From an uncultured Umboniibacter sp. (lineage in GTDB: Bacteria; Pseudomonadota; Gammaproteobacteria; Pseudomonadales; DSM-25080): a stretch of 64,000 bases of DNA. Every line of letters begins with the position of its first letter. Positions within the stretch are counted from its first letter, which is position 1. The translations under genes and the position numbers were made by a program. The notes beneath the pieces were generated by a model, which searched no databases, was not told the origin of the DNA, and was given only the letters and a program-made list of their open reading frames with translations. This document shows positions 1-8,807 of this stretch, one piece after another. Where the stretch lies: assembly GCF_947497555.1 (NCBI RefSeq), contig NZ_CANMGY010000011.1:1-64000 (forward strand), read 5' to 3'.

Positions 1-190
1 ATCGGATGTCGCCGAAGGCTTTCGAAACCGATTATTTTAAGCGCCTAGAAGGTGTCTAGAAAACTCAGGCCTTATCATTCCCCTCGATTTGACTATCGGT
101 AAAACGTGACTTTCTCATAGAAAACTCCTTTCCTTCATTTCAATGGAATTCTCTATTTAAAACCGCTGTCTTTTTTCGGGGGGATTACAG
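1..190. other. Left-edge stretch without a confident gene
   Basis: No complete gene is visible. One rightward frame is open from the edge to a TAG at 57-59 and could be the last 18 codons of a gene entering from the left, but it is too short to judge. The rest separates that possible tail from the leftward gene ending at 191. I found no convincing hairpin with a T-run here. Confidence 0.3.
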
Positions 191-1201
191 TCACTCCGAG
201 AAAATCCGCTTGTTATAATACTCAAAAAGCTCATCATTCGTACACATGATTAGCTGTGAGCGCGAAGCGGCTTGTGCAACAAGCGGTCCGGTCTTGATGA
301 GTAGTTCAACAAGGCGGAATGCGGTAGTCTTCACTTCTTCGTTGGCTAGCTTTTGTAGCCCGCGTGGCTTACACACTAGCTTACCTTTTGATGATTCGTT
401 TAAGGCTAGTGCACTACCTTTAGTTATCGACGGCGGTTCAATAAATGCATCATAGCGGACAAATTGATCCTTACCGAAGACATAGTAGGGCTCGTCATTG
501 ATGGAAAACTTGGAAAGTCCCCCCGAGTCTACCCAGCAAACCCCGAGAACCGATCCGCTAGGCGGAAGGGGCTGGTCTGCGATACCGGGAGATAGCTCAA
601 AATAGTCGACTTCAATCAACGAGCTACTTTGTCGAGATAAATTTCCTAGAGGAAGGTGGATTTGATAGCCGGAAGAGTAGCTTCCTCCTTGGACTTGTCT
701 AAGGTTCATAGCTACTAATACTTGGGATAACCACTCTCCCAAAATATATGATGCCGCTTTGGCTAGATGCACGCCTTCAAACTGATTGGGGCGAAGTGAG
801 AAGGCAGCGAAGTTGATTACCGAAATATCATACTTAGTTTGATACCCTCTGCTTCGCTGTTGATAAATGTTGAGATCCTGGTCTGCGTTCTTCCGAGGGT
901 GAGGCCACTGAAGTATTGCCACGTTCGTGGGTATAGCACTTATTAATAGATAGAAATCGGCTAATTCCTTGTCCGAATAATCCTTACATTTGTTGTAAGC
1001 CGGATTGTAAAGGTGATCAATGAGCACTAAGTCAAAGGTAGCTATCCTATCCATAACTTTCAGTAGGCAAGAGATGTGCCAGTAGTGGCAAGCACCACCA
1101 AGGTTCATAGTCTCAATAAAGTGATGCTTTTTTAACGCATCAATATAGCCTCCAAATTGCCCTACAACACTATGGGATGTCCCAATTATTAATATTCGCA
1201 T
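191..1201 (-). CDS. SGNH/GDSL-hydrolase-like protein of glycan locus
   Basis: The 336-residue protein begins with a beta strand followed by GTSHS (about residues 8-12), which resembles the nucleophile block of SGNH hydrolases. An NLGG block near 34-37 and an E-x-x-H block (EGVHL, about 143-147) match the oxyanion and catalytic His positions, with Glu where Asp is usual. SGNH proteins in polysaccharide loci often act as O-acyl esterases or transferases; that role here is inference. I prefer the ATG at 1201 over a TTG one codon upstream because it overlaps the preceding gene's TGA by one base, suggesting translational coupling. The last 170 residues match nothing I recognise. It is the last gene of a leftward four-gene run. 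Confidence 0.6.
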   Translation of the reverse strand: MRILIIGTSHSVVGQFGGYIDALKKHHFIETMNLGGACHYWHISCLLKVMDRIATFDLVLIDHLYNPAYNKCKDYSDKELADFYLLISAIPTNVAILQWPHPRKNADQDLNIYQQRSRGYQTKYDISVINFAAFSLRPNQFEGVHLAKAASYILGEWLSQVLVAMNLRQVQGGSYSSGYQIHLPLGNLSRQSSSLIEVDYFELSPGIADQPLPPSGSVLGVCWVDSGGLSKFSINDEPYYVFGKDQFVRYDAFIEPPSITKGSALALNESSKGKLVCKPRGLQKLANEEVKTTAFRLVELLIKTGPLVAQAASRSQLIMCTNDELFEYYNKRIFSE

Positions 1202-2055
1202 CAACGTACCATCTCAGCTGCCGAGTAAGCTAAGTCTGGATGCTGACTACCCGAAATTTTTTCGTATAAAAAGTGCATAGGGTTGGAAGCGTCGTATTGC
1301 GGTGACATTTTTTTGAATGCCGTCTTATAAAGCGGGCTGATGCCATGAATCCATTCTGCTTCCATTTCCTCATTATCTTTGTCAGCATAACCACCGCGAG
1401 CATAAAAATGAGGTAGGTCCGCTGAGATCTTTGGAATATTGCTCCACTGTGCCGCGAATCTTTTATCGCTAGCGACTAGAAAGCCAAAGCCAAAATGGAA
1501 CCAGAAGTAGGGAACTACTTGGTGGTAGTCGCTCCAGTAGCTAGGGTCCATCCATGGGGGGGAATCCCAGCTAAGTCCTGGGTAAATTTCTTTAACTTTG
1601 TGTCGAACTTCAGTACCTTTTAAGCTAGTCCAGAAGTTATTGCAGTGGGATTTCCACCGGTTGACGATATATGAATCTTCCGAGCCCGATAGAAACCAAC
1701 TCGAGATTTCACGTCCCGGTCCAGGGCGGTCAAATGCAAAAAAACCACCCTGCATTAACCGAGGAAGCCAATAGTCCAGCGGAGTTTTGCAGATACATGT
1801 GGCATCTATCCATACTCCGCCATATTTTGCAATAAGATTGATTCGAATTAGATCAGTGAACGCTTGGACTGGAATCTCCGTCCAATGGTCACCGATTAAG
1901 TTATCAAGCGGTAAAAACGACGAGATAGTGTCGTAGGTTAGAACTTCGAGGAACCACTCGGGATTCTTATCACGCCAAGTTTTTAGGCAGGCTTGGATAT
2001 ACGGGGGAGCATTCTCTTCTCCGTCATGCCAGAAAGCCCATAAAGTTTGATTCAT
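1201..2055 (-). CDS. Capsular-polysaccharide-type glycosyltransferase (GT32-like)
   Basis: A 284-residue protein that looks like the capsular polysaccharide synthesis (Caps_synth) glycosyltransferases. The N-terminus has the W-x-F-W-H opening of this family. The segment DLIRINLIAKYGGVWIDA (about 68-85) carries the R-x-x-x-L-x-x-x-GG-x-W-x-D sugar-nucleotide and metal-binding signature. It should transfer a sugar from a nucleotide donor to a growing cytoplasmic glycan; donor and acceptor cannot be read from the sequence. Its stop overlaps the SGNH gene and it starts 5 bases after the stop of the upstream sulfotransferase gene, so all belong to one leftward operon. Confidence 0.78.
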   Translation of the reverse strand: MNQTLWAFWHDGEENAPPYIQACLKTWRDKNPEWFLEVLTYDTISSFLPLDNLIGDHWTEIPVQAFTDLIRINLIAKYGGVWIDATCICKTPLDYWLPRLMQGGFFAFDRPGPGREISSWFLSGSEDSYIVNRWKSHCNNFWTSLKGTEVRHKVKEIYPGLSWDSPPWMDPSYWSDYHQVVPYFWFHFGFGFLVASDKRFAAQWSNIPKISADLPHFYARGGYADKDNEEMEAEWIHGISPLYKTAFKKMSPQYDASNPMHFLYEKISGSQHPDLAYSAAEMVR

Positions 2056-2060
2056 ATTGT

Positions 2061-2696
2061 TTACCTGCCGTACTCGTAATCGAATATTTTAATATCTTTT
2101 TCGTAAATCTTTGCGACTCGCTCGGCCTCATCGTCTGTATAATAAGTAGTATAGTGTTGCCTATTGGAAGCCATTCTCTTCGGTAAGGCGGCTTTAATTT
2201 TCAGTATGTCGCAAACCAAATCCCAGTCTTGATTTAGAAGCTCATAGCTACCTATAAAATCACAGTCGATATTTCCGAATGAGTCAGTAAGAAAACTGTA
2301 CTGAGGCGCTAAATGTCCCTTTAAAAGCATGGTGGGCTTACTTTCAAGCTCGTCAATGAACTGGCCTACTTCGGCAATGTCTAGGGCTTTCGCTTCGGCC
2401 CATTTCCCGTTTCGCCATGCTAAATGGGCAATAAGTCTATCCCATGGATTCCGGACAAATGAAAAGCTAAATAGCTTGTCATAGACGGTATCAGTTAGGT
2501 AGGCTCTCACATCTTGCGCTGGCATGTGCTGCAAGCCGTTTCCGAACAGATGCTCGTAATTACTCTCTTGGTTAGTGTATCGAGTAACTCCCACCGTTTG
2601 GACGTCGCCATGCATACCTAAGGCGGACTCAATGCTAGTTCCAGCACATTTTGGAATATGGATAAAGACCGCTCCCAATTCTCTAGATACCGGCAT
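2061..2696 (-). CDS. Sulfotransferase family 2 protein
   Basis: A compact 211-residue sulfotransferase. FIHIPKCAGTS (about 11-21) is the 5'-phosphosulfate loop that binds PAPS, and FVRNPWDRLIAHL (about 80-92) is the 3'-phosphate-binding motif, both in the form typical of the Sulfotransfer_2 family of carbohydrate sulfotransferases. It is expected to move sulfate from PAPS onto a sugar hydroxyl. Its ATG lies 14 bases inside the end of the preceding 843-residue sulfotransferase gene, so the two are likely co-translated. No signal peptide or membrane segment is evident, suggesting cytoplasmic sulfation of nucleotide- or lipid-linked intermediates. Confidence 0.85.
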   Translation of the reverse strand: MPVSRELGAVFIHIPKCAGTSIESALGMHGDVQTVGVTRYTNQESNYEHLFGNGLQHMPAQDVRAYLTDTVYDKLFSFSFVRNPWDRLIAHLAWRNGKWAEAKALDIAEVGQFIDELESKPTMLLKGHLAPQYSFLTDSFGNIDCDFIGSYELLNQDWDLVCDILKIKAALPKRMASNRQHYTTYYTDDEAERVAKIYEKDIKIFDYEYGR

Positions 2697-5214
2697 AGTT
2701 ATCTTCCTTTTCTAACACGGAGCTTGAACTGCACTGAGCAACTTTGGTTTTAAAGTCGGTAACGTCGAACTCGAAACTGGAGGGCAGGTTGAACGCAAGC
2801 GATACGCCAAAGTCTTGATTAAACTTTTGATAAATATCCTCGAGAGCAGACGATTTATCTTGTAGTAGACTTCCTAATTCGCCACCTATTGGAAATGTTC
2901 TTGACTCTCTCTGAAGCGACTCGAGTCTTTCATATTCTTGGACCCAACTCGGCAAATGATCAAGTTCATCCCTTCTAGCGTGTAGGCTGCATATTGCGGC
3001 GAGGTCCAGATAGGTTCGATTTACTCTGTGAACAGAAGGCATACATTGATTGAATACTTCAGTGATGCCCCAGGCTTCAAAGCAACGCCTTTCCACCTCA
3101 CCGTCGTTGATGTCAATGACTTTTAAGTTAATACAACTGGCCCATTTATAGACACTTAGAGCGGACTGCAGTAGATAGCGCCCCAAGAATTCAGAGAACA
3201 GCTTTACAGTTTTTCTGCGCCTATTTCTTTGAATAAACCACGACTTTATAAAAGAGACGGGCTCACGAACACATGCAATGCCTTTAACCTCCACGCCAAG
3301 GCTCGCCAACTTCTGCACAAAGATTTGTGCTCTTATGGGACACGAATGATTAAATGCCTCATCAGAAATGATTGCGGAGGAATGGCCTCCCATATAGTCC
3401 TTAATTTGCTCTTCGAGTTCGTTGCTAATGTAAGCGTGAAATTTTATATCGGTTGTTAACGTCGGTTTGAGTATTCGAGCCAATGCTGATCCGTTACCGT
3501 TGGCAGATTTGACGCCTAAAGCCCGCGGAAGGTTGAAGCGGCGGTAGCCGATACCGTTTTTTTCCAAAAAATAGCGATTCTTTGCGAGGAAGTGCTGTAG
3601 TGAGGACGAGGCGCATTTAGGCATTCCGATATGGAGGTACAGGGTTCGCTGCCACTGATAGCTAGGTCGAGTGAGCTGTGCTCGGTTATAGTGTGCGCGA
3701 ACAATTTTAAGCTCTGTGATTGAATCTTCTAGGTCCTCGGTAACTAGTCGATGGTTGGAGAGTCGCGCACCACTGTTTAGGGTAATGATGTCTTGCTGAC
3801 TAAGATTTTCATATTCTGAGTAAGAAGCCCAGGGTATGCATCGAGAGTCGGCGCCGCAAAAGATACGTGATATGACATGAAAGTATCGATTAGGTAGTAT
3901 AGAGGCAAGCTCTGCTAGCCCATTCTTGCCGTGCTCTCCGCAATAAAGCATGAATCTCCATATTGCTTGATTAAGGCGTGTCTTATCGGGCGAATCCAAA
4001 AGATGGTCTATGAGATCCTTTTGTTTATCTAGATTCGCCAGAACGAGTTCTTCAGGTTTTGCTCGAGTGGTCATCTTCAGTCGGGAGCAAACTTCGAATA
4101 AAAATGTGCGACTGGGATACTGCTTAAAACCCTCATCAAGCGTTACTCTGTGCGTCAGCTTAGCTTTTTCTGAATTAGGCGGACGCAGAAAACCATCAAC
4201 GTCTTCAAGGTACCAACGCTCAAGTCCGAAGTGGGAGATAGTCTCATTTAACTCCTGGATTTGATCTTGCCGATTGAGTCTATGCAACGTAGCTAGTCTA
4301 AGCTTCAGTATCCATGCAGATAATCCGTTAGGAGATAGCTGAGTAGCTTCATCAACCTTAATTAGCGCTTGCTGGAACTTTCCAGACAGGTAAAGGGTAA
4401 TAGCTTCGCTATAAGCTATATAAGTGTGCTGTGAAGAAATACGCTTTGCTTGATTGATGAATTGATGTGCAGTCTTAGGATCATCTAGGTGGGCGTAGGC
4501 TTGAGACAGACCACATAAATTGAAAATATTCAGCGGATATATTTCGTGCGCGGCGAGTCTCACTGCTAGTGCGAGCTCATGGTAAGAGTGTTGTGATAGT
4601 TGCTTGGATAAAGTATCAATCGAGCTAAAGGAAAATGTAGAGATGACTTTGGGTAGCTCTTTACAAAAATCAGCGTGATCAATTAAAGCCCAGTTTACGT
4701 CGACTACATTCCTGCCAAACTCTGACTCAGAATGCGTTGTTGCAGTCATCCACTCAAATAAGTTCCTATGCCCATTGTATCGCATTACTTCCGTGGCGAT
4801 AGGGATTTCATTAGTAGGAACTACCAGAAACGGCGTAATTTCAAATTTGGCAGGCAACCAAGCATGCTTCTTACTTAGTGATTCCCATACTCCTTCAGCC
4901 TTGGTGCGAATTCCAGGCTTGATTCTAGATAAAGCTAGCTGACTCACTCGTACATCATTGAAGTCGTCGCTGTCGCCATATTTGGGTAGGATTTTCTGGC
5001 TCGTTCCTTTGTAGACTTCCTGAAACTGCGCTACTTCGGTGAGCCAATTAGTGAGAATGTTGTTATAGAAATCACCCGTTTCCCCTAATGTATTCTCCAG
5101 GGCGTAATCCTTGCAGAACTTCGAGATTTCATTCTCAAGGTAGCTGCCCCAATGCTGAATAGTAGTAACTTCAGAACCGCTTCCTTCCTCGTCGCAGTTA
5201 ATGACCTTATTCAT
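2683..5214 (-). CDS. Large two-part protein with C-terminal sulfotransferase domain
   Basis: The 843-residue protein has a long N-terminal part with TPR-like helices (clearest about 210-320) and a C-terminal P-loop sulfotransferase domain. The PAPS loop is LHIGMPKCASSSLQ (about 527-540) and the 3'-phosphate motif is CVREPVSFIKSW (about 648-659). The first 200 residues match no family I know. Single-domain sulfotransferases are 200-350 residues, so most of this protein is extra and may recognise the acceptor or a partner. It is the first gene of the leftward operon, with a 14-base overlap into the next sulfotransferase, giving two different sulfotransferases in tandem. Assignment of the C-terminal domain is fairly firm; the N-terminal role is unknown. 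Confidence 0.72.
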   Translation of the reverse strand: MNKVINCDEEGSGSEVTTIQHWGSYLENEISKFCKDYALENTLGETGDFYNNILTNWLTEVAQFQEVYKGTSQKILPKYGDSDDFNDVRVSQLALSRIKPGIRTKAEGVWESLSKKHAWLPAKFEITPFLVVPTNEIPIATEVMRYNGHRNLFEWMTATTHSESEFGRNVVDVNWALIDHADFCKELPKVISTFSFSSIDTLSKQLSQHSYHELALAVRLAAHEIYPLNIFNLCGLSQAYAHLDDPKTAHQFINQAKRISSQHTYIAYSEAITLYLSGKFQQALIKVDEATQLSPNGLSAWILKLRLATLHRLNRQDQIQELNETISHFGLERWYLEDVDGFLRPPNSEKAKLTHRVTLDEGFKQYPSRTFLFEVCSRLKMTTRAKPEELVLANLDKQKDLIDHLLDSPDKTRLNQAIWRFMLYCGEHGKNGLAELASILPNRYFHVISRIFCGADSRCIPWASYSEYENLSQQDIITLNSGARLSNHRLVTEDLEDSITELKIVRAHYNRAQLTRPSYQWQRTLYLHIGMPKCASSSLQHFLAKNRYFLEKNGIGYRRFNLPRALGVKSANGNGSALARILKPTLTTDIKFHAYISNELEEQIKDYMGGHSSAIISDEAFNHSCPIRAQIFVQKLASLGVEVKGIACVREPVSFIKSWFIQRNRRRKTVKLFSEFLGRYLLQSALSVYKWASCINLKVIDINDGEVERRCFEAWGITEVFNQCMPSVHRVNRTYLDLAAICSLHARRDELDHLPSWVQEYERLESLQRESRTFPIGGELGSLLQDKSSALEDIYQKFNQDFGVSLAFNLPSSFEFDVTDFKTKVAQCSSSSVLEKEDNYAGI

Positions 5215-5443
5215 GAATTAGCCTCTATTCGTTGATCTTATTGGTTGGATATTTACTGGTGTCTCGGGAATACTATCCTACTAAACTTCGAATTTGAAAA
5301 ACGACATAATATGCCACAGTTTTAACGAACGCCATAGTCGGACTTTAAGTAACTCCTAAGGAGCATGATAATATTCCGATCCTTATTATTAGGGTCACGT
5401 TTGCCCCCTCAACCACCTAAAACTACTTGATTCTATAAAATCG
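5215..5443. promoter_or_regulatory. Divergent intergenic region before truncated ugd
   Basis: This 229-base gap separates a leftward operon from the rightward ugd remnant, so a promoter for the leftward operon is expected. I see an AT-rich stretch but no confident -35/-10 pair. An 11-base palindrome (CTCCTAAGGAG) lies near 5352. In-frame sequence upstream of the ugd remnant has no Ugd similarity and meets a stop at 5390, so the missing N-terminal domain is not hidden here. Confidence 0.35.
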
Positions 5444-6265
5444 ATGTCTTTGAAACCATCTACGGCCATACAGCCCGCAAAATTGATTCACAACGGTAGT
5501 CTTTGTCTGATAAGGCCTGAATTTTTACGCGAAGGCAGTGCCTTACGCGATAATCTGAACCCTTCTCGAATCATTGTCGGAGAAATAAGCGAACGGGCTC
5601 GTGTTTTTGCGGATCTTCTTATTGCAGGGGCACACAAGCAGGATATTGATGTTCTGTTTACCAATTCCACGGAAGCCGAAGCCGTGAAACTTTTCTCGAA
5701 CACCTATCTGGCAATGAGAGTAGCGTACTTTAATGAGCTAGACACCTACGCAGAAACTCATGATTTGGATGTACGCCAGATCATAGAGGGTGTAACGCTA
5801 GATCCTCGTATCGGTGGGCATTATTGTAACCCTTCCTTTGGCTATGGTGGCTACTGCCTTCCCAAAGACACCAAGCAATTGCTTGCTAATTATCAAGATG
5901 TGCCTAACAATATTGTTAGTGCTATTGTTGATGCTAATAGGACTCGCAAGGATTTCATTGCGGAGTCAATTTTAAAACGAAATCCAAAAACAGTCGGCGT
6001 TTACCGCCTCATTATGAAATCCGGCTCAGATAACTATCGGGCTTCTAGCATTCAGGGAATTATGAAGCGCTTGAAAGCTAAGGGCATTGAGGTAGTAGTT
6101 TATGAGCCGGTGTTAGAGGAAAGTCATTTCTTTCATTCGCGAGTAGAAAGAGATTTGCAGACCTTTAAAGCGGAGTGCGATATGATTATTTCGAATCGGA
6201 TGTTCGAGGAATTACAGGATGTTGAGCACAAGGTTTATACGCGCGACTTGTTCGGTAATGATTAA
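5444..6265 (+). pseudogene. ugd: 5'-truncated UDP-glucose 6-dehydrogenase
   Basis: From [14 protein letters not shown] onward (residue 25) the product aligns almost continuously with E. coli Ugd from memory, through the catalytic-Cys segment [14 protein letters not shown] (Cys about 138) to KVYTRDLFG at the C-terminus. About the first 110-120 residues are missing, including the whole N-terminal Rossmann NAD-binding domain; the family is about 390 residues and this is 273. The first ~24 residues look like a degenerate version of the linker before PEFLREG. The ATG has no recognisable ribosome-binding site. Without the NAD domain it cannot oxidise UDP-glucose to UDP-glucuronate alone. It is most likely a remnant, although the remaining frame is clean, which points to a recent event or retained dimerisation function. 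Confidence 0.85.
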
Positions 6266-6294
6266 ATAAATTACGGCTAAACCGAGGTCATACT

Positions 6295-7419
6295 ATGCAT
6301 GATGAAATTATCGTTTTAGGCATGCATCGAAGCGGGTCTTCACTTACAACTGAAATTTTAACGCAGTTAGGGTGTTGTTTCGGCAGTCTCGATAAGAGCA
6401 TAGGGGCAAATAGTGAAAATCCCAGAGGTTTTTGGGAGCGTCGAGATGTTAGGGATTGTAATGATGCCATTCTCAATTCCCATGAGAGTGAATGGAATGC
6501 AGTCTCTCGCTATTTCTGCAAGCCGCCCGCTACTGAGACTAAGGCCGAGTTAGAGCGCTCATGCGCTTCGGCTCTCAGGGAGATAAGATCCGAAGGTAGC
6601 CTGCCTATTGTGATCAAAGAGCCACGAATGTGCCTGACCCTTCCCTATTGGTTGGGGGCATGTAATTCGCCAAAGATCATTTTTATCCATCGCGATCCAA
6701 TGGAAATTGCCGTCAGTCTTAAAAAACGTAACGGGATGGAGCTTGAGTACAGTCTTGATCTTTGGGAACGTTATGTGGGTATGGCGTTGGCCCAATCCGT
6801 TGATCTCCCCATTCATTTTGTTGACTATAAGCAGCTCCTCGAATCACCCGTTGACGAAATTCGTAGAATGGATATCTTTATTAATGACAGCAGTAGTGAA
6901 GAACGGGTGTTTAACGCCGCTAAAGTCATTGATGTTAGCCTTCGTCGGAGCAGTTCCGCATTGCTTGATCCCGACGCGCTATTGACCAAGTCTCAAAAGG
7001 AACTAGTGCGCTGTCTAGATAAGCTTGTGAATAACAGCCAAGCGCAGGTAGATTTCAGTTTCGCTACCAAGTTATGGGGAAGGGATTGCGAATTTGAGAA
7101 TGAAGAGCGTAATATATTGCTACAAAACTATATTAACGAGAGGCGTAAGTCCGCCAGTCTAACGGCCTCACTTGCGAAACAGCGTCTGGCAAATCTTACC
7201 TTGCGAGAGAGTGTGGACAAGCGTGAAGAGTTCATTGCTAAGTTGAAGGACAATAAGCTCAAGACTAATGAATTATTGGAGCGACTTAGAGCTAAGATTG
7301 ACCTTAAGGAAACGGATATTAAAGCTCATGCAGCATTAATAAAGGAGCTGCGAGTGAAAATAGCCGATCGAGACGACGTGATTAGAGCACAACGTGCTCG
7401 GGCCGATAATAAGACCTAG
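6295..7419 (+). CDS. Sulfotransferase with C-terminal coiled coil
   Basis: A 374-residue protein. GMHRSGSSLTTEIL (about 9-22) is a PAPS-binding P-loop and IFIHRDPMEIAVSL (about 129-142) the 3'-phosphate motif, the arrangement seen in sulfotransferases encoded in bacterial polysaccharide loci. Residues about 285-372 are charged heptad-like sequence rich in K, E, R, L and A, predicted by eye to form a long coiled coil ending in repeated L-K/R and D-R motifs. Such a tail could drive oligomerisation or binding to a synthesis complex; this is inference. It lies 29 bases after the ugd remnant on the same strand and is convergent with the 2,3-dehydratase gene. A CGAGG ribosome-binding site precedes the ATG. 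Confidence 0.78.
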   Translation: MHDEIIVLGMHRSGSSLTTEILTQLGCCFGSLDKSIGANSENPRGFWERRDVRDCNDAILNSHESEWNAVSRYFCKPPATETKAELERSCASALREIRSEGSLPIVIKEPRMCLTLPYWLGACNSPKIIFIHRDPMEIAVSLKKRNGMELEYSLDLWERYVGMALAQSVDLPIHFVDYKQLLESPVDEIRRMDIFINDSSSEERVFNAAKVIDVSLRRSSSALLDPDALLTKSQKELVRCLDKLVNNSQAQVDFSFATKLWGRDCEFENEERNILLQNYINERRKSASLTASLAKQRLANLTLRESVDKREEFIAKLKDNKLKTNELLERLRAKIDLKETDIKAHAALIKELRVKIADRDDVIRAQRARADNKT

Positions 7420-7464
7420 CGAAAGGTCAGGGATTACATCATTGCAGAGCATAGGTCAGTCAGT

Positions 7465-8748
7465 TTACAGTTCAAATGTAACCGGGTTAAGTATTGGCAG
7501 AATTAGAGAAACTACGCATCGTAATTGAAAGCTAACTTGATTGGATGTGGACAGTATTTTTTTCAGGGTGTATGCGTTAACCCAATACTGATCGTCTTCA
7601 AGGTTGTACTCAGAATTTATTTGAATTACTTGATAAAGACTTTCATGCTGCAAAAAACGTCCGCCTTCGTCAGACTGGAGTATCTCCGATCTTATGGTTG
7701 CGCCAATCGGCAATGCTTTATCTTCAAGGCTTTCTCCCGGATACGTAACATATGATGGTAAGATAGTTTGTTCGCCGCTTATTCCGAATTCTCCTTTTAG
7801 TGAGAGCAAAAACTGTATCTCGCCGTCGAAATTCCGCATAAGCAAGCGAACTAAACCTTGGTTAGAAGCTCTCATAAGAGGCTGAACCCAGCTCTTAACT
7901 TCCCTACCTTGGCATACCGTTCTATGTAAGCAGATAGACACTCCTGAATTATCTATATCCTCTATGCCACTTTCAGTTACTTTCCATCTTGTAAGCTGCG
8001 TAACGGGTATTAGGTCCCACTGCTGAGGTTTAAGCTGCTTGCCAGTAATGAGTTGAGATAAAAAATCCATCGACGGTTCGGAGCAGAGACTTTGCTCTGA
8101 ATAGTGAAGGAATCCGTCCCAGTTGAATATCGCCAATAGCGAACGAAGGTCCGCATTTAGAAAATTATCTTCAACCATGGCTTCGGTAATAGCAGGAAAT
8201 GACGCCCAAATCATGTTTTGATCGGTTTCGGCAAGTCCCTTCGTTTCTACATATATGTGAGACTTACTTTTTTGGAAATATCGTTTCCCAATATCCAGCT
8301 GCATACTATTTTCAATTACCCTAACTTGAGAGTTGAAGGTGTTAAACATTTGTATGTAAGGGGTTGGCGATCCACCATGAAGGCTTAGATAGTTCGCGGG
8401 GGTAGACTGAATTGTGGGCCCATACTGACCGATATTGGTGTTTCCTGGTTCAATTCGCGCTTGTAGGAGCACGTAGGCGGTCTTGTTGTGCCGACACAGT
8501 GTTAGCCCAGTGAGTGCACTTTGAGGCTGAAACAAGACAAGGTGTTCTTCTTCTGTCTTGGTATGCTTAAGCCCGTTAACGTGGAAAAAACCTTGGTTTT
8601 TATGGGACAAAGCACCATCAAACAAGCCCCATTCATCTTGGTCTGACAGTCTAAGTTGGGATAACTCAAAGTTTGACTTCAGGATGGTATTGGCAAGAAA
8701 TTCTTTTAACTCTGTTAATGATTCGGCTACTTCAATATTTAATTTCAT
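7465..8748 (-). CDS. NDP-hexose 2,3-dehydratase family protein
   Basis: The 427-residue protein has the two-repeat architecture of the EvaA/TylX-type NDP-hexose 2,3-dehydratases. Repeat one carries LLQARIEPGNTNIGQYGPTI followed by QSTPANY (about 94-120); repeat two carries REVKSWVQPL and a diverged copy ending LPSYVTYPGE (about 282-339). In antibiotic pathways this enzyme removes water from dTDP-4-keto-6-deoxyglucose, the first step towards 2-deoxy and 2,3-dideoxy sugars. The family normally has about 450-480 residues, so this is near full length. No rmlA, rmlB or matching 3-ketoreductase is visible nearby; the substrate would have to come from elsewhere, or be the GDP-4-keto-6-deoxymannose made by the window's Gmd (speculative). 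It follows the 1214-residue fusion gene by 59 bases. Confidence 0.8.
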   Translation of the reverse strand: MKLNIEVAESLTELKEFLANTILKSNFELSQLRLSDQDEWGLFDGALSHKNQGFFHVNGLKHTKTEEEHLVLFQPQSALTGLTLCRHNKTAYVLLQARIEPGNTNIGQYGPTIQSTPANYLSLHGGSPTPYIQMFNTFNSQVRVIENSMQLDIGKRYFQKSKSHIYVETKGLAETDQNMIWASFPAITEAMVEDNFLNADLRSLLAIFNWDGFLHYSEQSLCSEPSMDFLSQLITGKQLKPQQWDLIPVTQLTRWKVTESGIEDIDNSGVSICLHRTVCQGREVKSWVQPLMRASNQGLVRLLMRNFDGEIQFLLSLKGEFGISGEQTILPSYVTYPGESLEDKALPIGATIRSEILQSDEGGRFLQHESLYQVIQINSEYNLEDDQYWVNAYTLKKILSTSNQVSFQLRCVVSLILPILNPVTFEL

Positions 8749-8807
8749 GGTTTTTTATATGAATTTTAGGTATTCATTACCTGATTTTAAAAACGAGAGG
8801 GGAAGCT

